Shown: piece by piece, positions 14,178-19,608 of the stretch
Position numbering within the stretch: position 1 is the first letter of the stretch
Layout of the letters: each line of letters begins with the position of its first letter
From: Desulfobacteraceae bacterium
GTDB lineage: Bacteria; Desulfobacterota; Desulfobacteria; Desulfobacterales; Desulfosarcinaceae
Length of the DNA stretch: 19,608 nt
Assembly (NCBI GenBank): GCA_027025615.1
Contig: JALVQM010000068.1
Span: 1-19,608 of the forward strand
Direction: 5' to 3'
Notes under the pieces: model-generated
Told to the model about the DNA's origin: nothing
Databases searched by the model: none
What the model saw: the letters and a program-made list of their open reading frames with translations, nothing else
Made by a program: the position numbers and the translations under genes

Positions 14178-15572
14178 ATGCTGATAACGCTTTCCAATCG
14201 CCTGTATATTTCAAACACACAGCAACGACATTTGAAACATCTTGTCAACGAGTTCCAGTTTTTAAATCCAAAGTGGCTGGAAAACAAGAGGCTGGGAAGG
14301 TGGAACCGGAACACTTCCAGAGTGCTTAAATTCTATCATCATTGGGGGCACGCAGGATTGTCAATTCCGCGTGGTTATTTGAGACAGTTGATCCTCTATT
14401 GCCGAAAAGCGGGGGAAACCTATACCCTGCTGGACAAGCGGAGAAAATTGAACCAGGTTGATTTCTTCTTTGAGTCAGGGTTGAGAGACTTCCAGAATAT
14501 AGCTGTTATGACCATGTTGAAAAAACAGTTTGGAACTTTATGTGCGCCAACCGGAAGCGGCAAAACGGTTATGGCACTTGCGCTGATTGCCCTTCGCAGA
14601 CAACCAGCCCTTATAATCGTGCATACCAGGGATTTGGCTGAGCAATGGATTGACATGGCTGAAGCCTTCCTCGGAATAAAGCGGCAAAACATAGGGTTTA
14701 TTGGCGGGGGACAGGATCATGTTGGAGACAAGATTACCGTTGGGTTGGTGCAGTCGTTGTACAAACATTCCAGGCGGGTTTCCCGGTATATTGGCCATCT
14801 GGTGGTAGATGAATGTCACCGGATACCAAGCCGAACTTTTACCGAGGCGGTAAGTGCCTTTAATTCAAAGTACATGTTGGGCTTAACGGCCACTCCATGG
14901 CGTAGAGACGGGCTTGGTAAGCTGATTTTTTGGTATCTGGGCGATATGCATTTTAAAATTGAGCCCCGGCAGCTTATTGAAGAAGGGTATTTGCTTGCCA
15001 AGGAAGTCATTTTCAGAACCACCGAATTTTCTCCCTACCATGATCCGGTAAAAGAATACAGCCAAATGCTGGCTGAATTGACTACTGACGATTCAAGAAA
15101 CAGGCTGATCGCAGCCGATGTGGCAGAACAAGTCAACAGCCCGGATCGCCGTGGAGTTTTACTCGTCCTTTCAGATCGCAAACAACATTGTAGTATACTG
15201 ACAACATTGCTTAAATATAAGTATGGAATCAATGCGGAACTGATGACTGGAGATTTACCCTTGACCGAACGTCGTAATTTGGTCGAAAAAATCAAAAAAG
15301 GACTTGTTACTGTTCTGGTTGCGACTAGTCAATTAATTGGAGAAGGATTTGATTGTCCACGGCTTGAAACTTTATTTTTGACGACACCTGTTCGTTTTTC
15401 AGGAAGGCTGTTGCAGTATATTGGTCGAGTCATGAGGCCGGGTGCGGGTATTGAAAAAGCAAAAATCTACGATTACGTGGATATAAATGTTCCCCAGCTG
15501 TTGTCAGCCGCTAAAGCCAGGAAAGCGGTATACGAGAAAGACAAGGTCGTACGGATGAACGAATTTTCTTGA
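14178..15572 (+). CDS. Superfamily 2 DNA helicase, XPB/SSL2-like
   Basis: The 464-residue ATP-dependent helicase has all main motifs: a Q-like FQNIAV, Walker A APTGSGKT (GSGKT 126-130), motif Ia IIVHTRDLAEQW, Walker B VVDECH (DECH 211-214), motif III LTATPWRRDG, motif V ATSQLIGEGFDCP and motif VI QYIGRVMRP. A domain of about 105 residues precedes the motor (NPKWLENKRLGRWN, LSIPRGYLRQL). It resembles the N-terminus of compact XPB-like helicases seen in phages and mobile elements, probably DNA-contacting. Likely role: DNA repair or strand opening in the cytoplasm. The ribosome site is poor and the gene begins 177 bp after the sensor-exonuclease gene, so joint expression is possible but unproven. 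The product looks intact. Confidence 0.92.
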   Translation: MLITLSNRLYISNTQQRHLKHLVNEFQFLNPKWLENKRLGRWNRNTSRVLKFYHHWGHAGLSIPRGYLRQLILYCRKAGETYTLLDKRRKLNQVDFFFESGLRDFQNIAVMTMLKKQFGTLCAPTGSGKTVMALALIALRRQPALIIVHTRDLAEQWIDMAEAFLGIKRQNIGFIGGGQDHVGDKITVGLVQSLYKHSRRVSRYIGHLVVDECHRIPSRTFTEAVSAFNSKYMLGLTATPWRRDGLGKLIFWYLGDMHFKIEPRQLIEEGYLLAKEVIFRTTEFSPYHDPVKEYSQMLAELTTDDSRNRLIAADVAEQVNSPDRRGVLLVLSDRKQHCSILTTLLKYKYGINAELMTGDLPLTERRNLVEKIKKGLVTVLVATSQLIGEGFDCPRLETLFLTTPVRFSGRLLQYIGRVMRPGAGIEKAKIYDYVDINVPQLLSAAKARKAVYEKDKVVRMNEFS

Positions 15573-15732
15573 ATTGTTCTCGCCGACGATCTGCTTTTGA
15601 AAGTCCAAGAAACAAGCGCATGATAACGGCAGCAAACCAAACAACAACTGAATTGTTTTAGCTAGGCACATTATGGCTGGACCTGTACCTGGCTATACTC
15701 AAACCGTTGACACGACCATGGCAAAGCCTGAA

Positions 15733-16212
15733 TTATCCGTTACCCTGCGCCTGTTTGCCTTTAGTGTTTTGGGTATCATTAGTGTATTTACGTAAAAAAT
15801 AATCCAATTTCGACTTTTGGTCAGTTGTCAATCCTACGAAACGAACACTTTGCCGTTTAATCGCCAGTGGATTGAATGGTGTTTCAGCTTTATGTTCGCT
15901 TGTATTTACCGGTTTGAATTTCAATTTAGGCAACAAAAATTTTTCATCCGCCAGAAGAATATCTAATTGTTGATTTGTTATAATATCAGAGCTGTTTGCG
16001 ATGTAGGTAAAGGACAGACCAGATCGGCTTATTTCTAATATTCGGCCCATCTTGGCCGGTTTGCTCTGGAAAACAGCCGCACCTATTTGCCCTTTACTCA
16101 TTTTTTTAATTCGATTAAGTTTGCCATCTTTGGGATCTACCAATACAAATGCTCTCAGTTTTGGAAAATAGCGCTTGTGTTGCCTGCGTTCGGTCTTGTT
16201 TTCTTTTTTCAT
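15733..16212 (-). CDS. PilZ-domain protein with variant cyclic-di-GMP motif
   Basis: The 159-residue soluble protein begins with a basic RRQHKR (RxxxR at 10-14), as in PilZ domains. The second motif reads EISRSG (60-65): the usual Asp or Asn is replaced by Glu, while Ser and both following positions up to Gly65 are kept. A 30-residue insertion rich in Lys/Gly (about 28-55) sits between the two motifs where PilZ proteins normally have one strand. The end of the barrel reads SVRFVGLTTDQKSKLDYFLRKY, a typical PilZ C-terminal helix. Then comes a polar tail (NDTQNTKGKQAQGNG). AGGAGGT lies 5 bases before the ATG, a near-perfect ribosome site. It is convergent with the helicase gene and apparently monocistronic. 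Cyclic-di-GMP binding may be weakened. Confidence 0.78.
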   Translation of the reverse strand: MKKENKTERRQHKRYFPKLRAFVLVDPKDGKLNRIKKMSKGQIGAAVFQSKPAKMGRILEISRSGLSFTYIANSSDIITNQQLDILLADEKFLLPKLKFKPVNTSEHKAETPFNPLAIKRQSVRFVGLTTDQKSKLDYFLRKYTNDTQNTKGKQAQGNG

Positions 16213-16229
16213 GATAAACCTCCTGCAAG

Positions 16230-16250
16230 CAAGTTGTTGATTTCAACTTG
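16230..16250 (-). promoter_or_regulatory. Leader hairpin just upstream of the PilZ gene ribosome site
   Basis: CAAGTTG and CAACTTG form a 7-bp stem with a 7-base loop. In the minus-strand transcript it ends about 8 bases before the AGGAGGT site of the gene at 16212. Such placement could modulate ribosome access or mRNA stability. Confidence 0.45.
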
Positions 16251-16268
16251 GCAGAGAAATCTAAATCA

Positions 16269-16315
16269 GCTGAGTTCTCAGCAGTTGTTATACCGGTGGA
16301 TACTGGTCTGATCCA
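16269..16315 (-). promoter_or_regulatory. Weak promoter with operator-like dyad for the PilZ gene
   Basis: On the minus strand TATAAC (16292-16287, 5/6) lies 17 bases from a poor -35 TGGATC (16315-16310). GCTGAG-TT-CTCAGC (16269-16282), a 6-bp dyad, falls where transcription would start. The arrangement suits repressor control, but the -35 is weak. Confidence 0.3.
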
Positions 16316-16522
16316 GCCGTATCGGTTTTTCCCGAAGCAACGGATGTGAAGAAATTGCGCCGGTGATGCGTTAATACAACTCTGCGAATTTCGTTAGGAT
16401 CGCTTGGATTGAGAAATTGATCGCATGAATTTCAACATTCCAGATCAGGATCTTCGGTTAGGATTTTAATGCAATCAAATATGTATTAATACTAAAAGCC
16501 GTAACGGCATTATGTCAAGCAG
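16316..16522. other. Intergenic stretch without a recognisable gene
   Basis: This part of the 413-bp gap between the PilZ gene and the cyclophilin gene shows no reading frame with a ribosome site. The only structure I see is a short GCCGT-A-ACGGC palindrome at 16498-16508. No RNA gene is apparent by eye. Confidence 0.4.
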
Positions 16523-16558
16523 AAAAAGCCCATCATCAGGTTTTATGGTGATGCAGGC
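16523..16558 (-). terminator. Probable intrinsic terminator of the cyclophilin operon
   Basis: Read on the minus strand, GCC..CATCA and TGATG..GGC form an imperfect stem around an A-rich loop, directly followed by TTTTT. It lies 68 bases after the cyclophilin stop codon. The stem has an internal loop, so strength is uncertain. Confidence 0.45.
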
Positions 16559-16625
16559 AAGCTGATCTCAGATTAGTGATCTGTCCTGGTAAGACCTGTC
16601 ACCTGACCTGAAAAAGACTGAATGA

Positions 16626-17207
16626 TCAATTTGTGGTAAGCAATTGAATGTCCTTGATTATTACAGGTTCAATGGGAACATTTTTGCGTCCCTTGATGGA
16701 AGATGTAGGCACTTCGGCAATCGAATCGACCACGTTCATTCCATCGACGATTTTTCCAAACACACAATATCCCCAATCAGTTTTTGATCTGCCCTTAAAA
16801 TCAAGAAATGGGTTATCGACAACATTAATAAAAAATTGTGAGGTCGCTGAGTGGGGAAAAGAGGTCCTGGCCATGGCAATAGTACCCCGAAGGTTTTTGA
16901 GCCCATTGAAAGCTTCGTTGATTATCGGTTTGGCGGTTTGTTTTTTTTTCATGTCTTTGGTCAACCCGCCGCCCTGGATCATGAAGCCGGGTATAACCCG
17001 ATGAAAAATGGTATCTTTATAGAAACCGGATCGTACATATTTCAGAAAGTTGGACACTGTTTGGGGAGATTGGTCAGGATACAATTCGACCTTGATTGTC
17101 CCCATGGAGGTGATGATTGCAACCATCGGTTTCGAGGCTTCTTTGGCACTTAGAATTGCGGGTAACCCGATTATAATACATAAAATGAGTGCAATATTTC
17201 GTTTCAT
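16626..17207 (-). CDS. Exported cyclophilin-type peptidyl-prolyl cis-trans isomerase
   Basis: The 193-residue protein speeds proline isomerisation during folding. Its N-terminus is a Sec signal peptide (MKRNIALILCIIIGLPAILS, cleavage probably after ALS-AKE-like residues near 20-22), so it acts in the periplasm. The cyclophilin core follows: VELYPDQSPQTVSNFLKYV, FHRVIPGFMIQGGG (catalytic Arg70 and Gln78), and the active-site strand TSQFFINV, then FGKIVDGMNVVDSIA. This is the PpiA-like bacterial type. The gene starts 30 bp after the radical SAM gene on the same strand and is followed by a likely terminator, so it is the last gene of that unit. The ribosome site is weak. Nothing is missing. Confidence 0.94.
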   Translation of the reverse strand: MKRNIALILCIIIGLPAILSAKEASKPMVAIITSMGTIKVELYPDQSPQTVSNFLKYVRSGFYKDTIFHRVIPGFMIQGGGLTKDMKKKQTAKPIINEAFNGLKNLRGTIAMARTSFPHSATSQFFINVVDNPFLDFKGRSKTDWGYCVFGKIVDGMNVVDSIAEVPTSSIKGRKNVPIEPVIIKDIQLLTTN

Positions 17208-17237
17208 TGTTCTTTGTATCCATGATTTAAGGTTAAC

Positions 17238-18170
17238 TTACCAGAATAAAAATACTCTTCGTGGCCTGTCCAGTCTTTGCAGGCCTGCTTTTCGGGCAAA
17301 TTCCAGGGCCTGGCGGTATTCCTTTTGTTCAATGCTTCTTGAAAGTGCTTCAACTTGGATTGCATCCCCGCAAGGCCTGTATTGTGACATGACATTTACA
17401 TAAGTATTGCGGGAAATTTTGTTTGCCAGAAATTCCATTACAGGCTCTGTACCAGCCAAGTTGTCAGGCAACACAAGATGGCGAACCAGCAATCCATGCA
17501 GGGCGATGCCGTCCTCGTTGATCAAAAGATCACCAACCTGGCTGTGCATCGCGACTATAGCATCACGGGCAACTGAGGGATAATTTGCGGCATTGCATAA
17601 TTGTTCAGCCACTCCAGGATTCCAAAACTTGAAATCAGGCATGTAAATATCTATTACTCCATCAAGCATGTTAATGGTATCTACAGTGTCATAGCCGCCG
17701 GTATTGTAAATCAGGGGGACCATGAGGCCGTTTTCAGCAGCAATTTTGACCGCAGCCATAATTTGAGGAACTACGTGGGAGGGGGTAACAAAATTAATAT
17801 TGTGGCAACCGTAATCCTGCAGTTCCAGCATGATATCTGCCAGTTGGCCGGTACTTACCGGTTGCCCTTCTCCCAGATGGCTTATTTCGTAGTTTTGGCA
17901 AAATATGCATAAAAGGTTGCAGCGGGCTAAAAATATGGTTCCTGATCCATGCCGGCCTACCAAGGGTTTTTCTTCTCCATGATGTGGCCCATAGCTTGAA
18001 ACCATGGCTTGCCTGCCGGTTTTACAGAAACCGGTTTGACCTTCAAGCCGGTTCACCCCGCACTGACGAGGACACAGCTTGCAATTGCTTAGACAAGCCT
18101 CGGCCTTTTCAATTTTTGCCTGGAGACTACCATTTTCAAGGCTGTCAAGATAGGCTGATCTGAAATTCAT
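17238..18170 (-). CDS. PflX-like radical SAM enzyme (COG1313 type)
   Basis: The 310-residue protein has the radical SAM cluster motif CNLLCIFC (Cys84, Cys88, Cys91, CxxxCxxC), which binds a 4Fe-4S cluster and S-adenosylmethionine. Upstream lies an extra cysteine set, CKLCPRQC plus GFC (Cys30, 33, 37 and 49), which may hold another metal site and is typical of the PflX branch of pyruvate-formate-lyase-activase homologues. GEEKPLVGRHGSGTIF, NFVTPSHVVPQI and YNTGGYD are consistent with that group. The substrate is unknown: PflX proteins are uncharacterised and no glycyl-radical enzyme is in the window. The start ATG has AAGG directly before it, which is too close to be a good site. It lies 35 bp after the 131-residue gene and 30 bp before the cyclophilin gene. 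Confidence 0.9.
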   Translation of the reverse strand: MNFRSAYLDSLENGSLQAKIEKAEACLSNCKLCPRQCGVNRLEGQTGFCKTGRQAMVSSYGPHHGEEKPLVGRHGSGTIFLARCNLLCIFCQNYEISHLGEGQPVSTGQLADIMLELQDYGCHNINFVTPSHVVPQIMAAVKIAAENGLMVPLIYNTGGYDTVDTINMLDGVIDIYMPDFKFWNPGVAEQLCNAANYPSVARDAIVAMHSQVGDLLINEDGIALHGLLVRHLVLPDNLAGTEPVMEFLANKISRNTYVNVMSQYRPCGDAIQVEALSRSIEQKEYRQALEFARKAGLQRLDRPRRVFLFW

Positions 18171-18205
18171 CCTTGTAACTAATGAAAAAATACAAAGCGT
18201 GTGTA

Positions 18206-18601
18206 TTAGTTGAAAATGATAAATATTTCTTCAGGCCGGTCTTCATTAGCCGGCCGGTTGCCATGCCAGTGGTAAATACTGCACGAATTGGATTGTTCAG
18301 AAGGAACGGTGCATTCAATATGGGGCATCAGGGGGTCGCCCGCATAGGATTTCAGGTTTAACATTACCGCCTGATCCTGGGGTATTTTTTCAAATTCGAG
18401 GATGTTTGATAGAAAAACAGCGCATTGGCCGCTGAAAAAACCTGTCGTTTGTCGAAAACTTTTTATCTTTTCCTTGAATTTCTCGACAGCTTGTTGGAGT
18501 GATGATCCCTCCACAAGCATTGAAAATGTTCCGTGACGCCGGTCGTGTTCCTGCAATTGCTGCTGGTCGCTGATAAACCTGAAGTTGCCTATGTAATACA
18601 T
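18206..18601 (-). CDS. Unrecognised 131-residue protein
   Basis: I do not recognise this family. The protein is soluble, without a signal peptide or membrane helix. It begins MYYIGNFRFISDQQQLQEHD and contains a helix (SSLQQAVEKFKEKIKSFRQ), a strand-rich middle (AVFLSNILEFEKIP) and a His/Cys-containing end (MPHIECTVPS, CSIYHWHGN) that could bind metal or simply be structural. The fold layout (strand, helix, strands) is compatible with a small alpha/beta domain. AAGGGAAAG lies just before the ATG. A strong promoter with a palindromic operator sits 30-65 bases upstream, and the radical SAM and cyclophilin genes follow at short spacing, so it heads that operon. Confidence 0.7.
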   Translation of the reverse strand: MYYIGNFRFISDQQQLQEHDRRHGTFSMLVEGSSLQQAVEKFKEKIKSFRQTTGFFSGQCAVFLSNILEFEKIPQDQAVMLNLKSYAGDPLMPHIECTVPSEQSNSCSIYHWHGNRPANEDRPEEIFIIFN

Positions 18602-18631
18602 ACTTTCCCTTTTAGCTGTATTTCAATTTAG

Positions 18632-18665
18632 TGATAATTATCAGATATTTAATTTTTTTTGTCAA
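18632..18665 (-). promoter_or_regulatory. Strong promoter with a perfect palindrome over the -10 box
   Basis: On the minus strand TTGACA (18665-18660), a 17-base spacer containing seven A's, and GATAAT (18642-18637, 5/6) form the best promoter in the window. TGATAATTATCA (18632-18643), a perfect 12-bp palindrome, covers the -10 box. It recalls the core of a Fur box, so iron or another metal-responsive repressor is one guess. The -35 box overlaps the stop codon of the upstream PLP enzyme gene. Confidence 0.6.
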
Positions 18666-19608
18666 CACTTGGAAAGCGCGTGAGCCATTCTATGCAATGC
18701 TTTTTGGAGCAAATCTCGTTGACACCCGAAATTCAGGCGTATAAATCCAGGAGCCCCGAAATTACGCCCGTCTGAAAGCCCAACGCCTGCCTGTTTGAAA
18801 AATTCTGCCGGTTCGTTGATATTGGGCTGCTCAACCTTGATCCAGGCAAGGTAAGTAGCCTCTACTTTTTGCATCGATAGCCCGGGCAACTTGTTAATGG
18901 AATCATAGACCAGTTGGCTGTTAACCCTTAAATATTTCAGTAACTGTTCAAGCCAGTCTGAATTATCTCGAAACGCCGCTTCGGCTGCAACAAAACCCAT
19001 TATGTTAACATCGGGGATGATTCCAGACATGCTTGATTTAAATCGAGCACGAAGCTCACGGTTTGGGATAATGGCCATTGAGCAGCCCAGCCCTGGTATA
19101 TTGAAAGTCTTACTTGGAGCCATCAGGGTTATGGTACGTTCGGCCACCTCGTTGCCAAGGCAGGCCATTGGGATATGGTTAAGGTCAGGCCTGAGAAGGA
19201 GGTCACAGTGTATTTCGTCAGAGCAAATAACCAGATCGTGTCTGAGACAGATATCAGCCATGGACTCTAGTTCGCCGCGGGAAAAAATCCTGCCGGTGGG
19301 ATTATGAGGGTTGCACAAAAGAAAAAGGCTTGTGTCTGGGGTAACTGCTTTTTGGAGACCCTGGAAGTCTATTTGCCATTTTCCCTGGCTGACATGCATT
19401 TCTACCGTGGTCAGTCTGCGTCGGCAATAACCTGGCGCAGTTAAAAAAGGAGGATAAACAGGTATGGTGGTTAATACTCGGTCTTCATCATTGCCGACTG
19501 CACGACATGCGAGGTTGATGCCCGGAACCAGGCCCGGCAGCCAGACAATCCATCCAGGTTCGATCTGCCAGTGGTAAAGTCTTTCCATACGCTGGATAAC
19601 AGCTTCAA
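18662..19608 (-). CDS. MalY/PatB-type PLP-dependent C-S lyase/aminotransferase, N-terminus outside the window
   Basis: The visible 315 residues are the C-terminal four-fifths of a fold-type I PLP enzyme of about 390 residues. Motifs match the MalY/PatB group (cystathionine beta-lyase): PGLVPGINLA, IPVYPPFLTAP, LLCNPHNPTGRIFSRGEL, CSDEIHCDLLL (the Asp that holds the PLP pyridine nitrogen) and SKTFNIPGLG with the Schiff-base lysine. The reading frame is open to the right edge (EAVIQRMERLYHW), so the internal ATG at 19588 is not the start. It would split cystathionine or cysteine to a keto acid, ammonia and a thiol in the cytoplasm; a general aminotransferase is the alternative. It ends 61 bp before the 131-residue gene, which has its own promoter. 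Confidence 0.9.
   Translation of the reverse strand, partial: EAVIQRMERLYHWQIEPGWIVWLPGLVPGINLACRAVGNDEDRVLTTIPVYPPFLTAPGYCRRRLTTVEMHVSQGKWQIDFQGLQKAVTPDTSLFLLCNPHNPTGRIFSRGELESMADICLRHDLVICSDEIHCDLLLRPDLNHIPMACLGNEVAERTITLMAPSKTFNIPGLGCSMAIIPNRELRARFKSSMSGIIPDVNIMGFVAAEAAFRDNSDWLEQLLKYLRVNSQLVYDSINKLPGLSMQKVEATYLAWIKVEQPNINEPAEFFKQAGVGLSDGRNFGAPGFIRLNFGCQRDLLQKALHRMAHALSKC

Noticed and set aside
16213..16625. tRNA or small RNA gene in the gap
   Set aside because: No tRNA T-arm-like sequence or cloverleaf was seen; only short stems and a likely terminator are present.

Overview
The window looks like a piece of a mid-GC (roughly 45%) Gram-negative chromosome, most likely a sulfate-reducer-like member of the Desulfobacterota. 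The reasons are the gene mix: an MglA-type GTPase beside PATAN/DUF4388, cyclic-nucleotide-binding and PilZ proteins, a PflX-like radical SAM enzyme, and an AMP-forming acetyl-CoA synthetase with an SSS-family symporter. This placement is inferred from gene content and protein style, not from a marker gene. I see no tRNA, rRNA, CRISPR array, insertion sequence or phage gene.

Layout. (1) 1-249, minus: the N-terminus of malate dehydrogenase, cut by the window edge. It is divergent from the next block across a promoter region of about 320 bp. (2) 574-3863, plus: a signalling block made of a TPR-like protein with a PilZ-like C-terminal domain, an MglA GTPase with intact G motifs, a PATAN/DUF4388 protein with two cNMP-binding domains, and a small canonical PilZ protein. 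(3) 3987-5835, plus: purC overlapping an orphan ParB-like gene. (4) 6050-14000, plus: a TetR regulator, acetyl-CoA synthetase, an SSS symporter, a 28-residue membrane peptide, a zinc-ribbon membrane protein, a degenerate receiver-domain protein, and a 720-residue membrane sensor (2 TM, HAMP-like, PAS, degenerate histidine kinase) that ends in a complete DEDDh exonuclease domain. (5) 14178-15572, plus: an XPB-like superfamily 2 helicase. (6) 15733-16212, minus: another PilZ-like protein. (7) 16626-19608, minus: an exported cyclophilin, a PflX-like radical SAM protein, an unrecognised 131-residue protein, and a MalY/PatB-type PLP lyase cut by the right edge.

The acetate region is the most interesting part. 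Activation (Acs), uptake (symporter plus tiny peptide) and what looks like a membrane signalling relay (zinc ribbon, receiver, sensor) sit together on one strand. The relay's output appears to be a DNA or RNA exonuclease rather than a kinase. The last two genes overlap by 34 bp. RNA hairpins lie between acs and the symporter, and a perfect 12-bp inverted repeat separates the transport genes from the signalling genes.

The second theme is nucleotide signalling. Three PilZ-type proteins, a cNMP-binding protein and an MglA switch lie within 16 kb. On the minus strand, the 131-residue gene has the best promoter in the window: TTGACA, a 17-bp spacer and GATAAT, with a perfect 12-bp palindrome over the -10 box.
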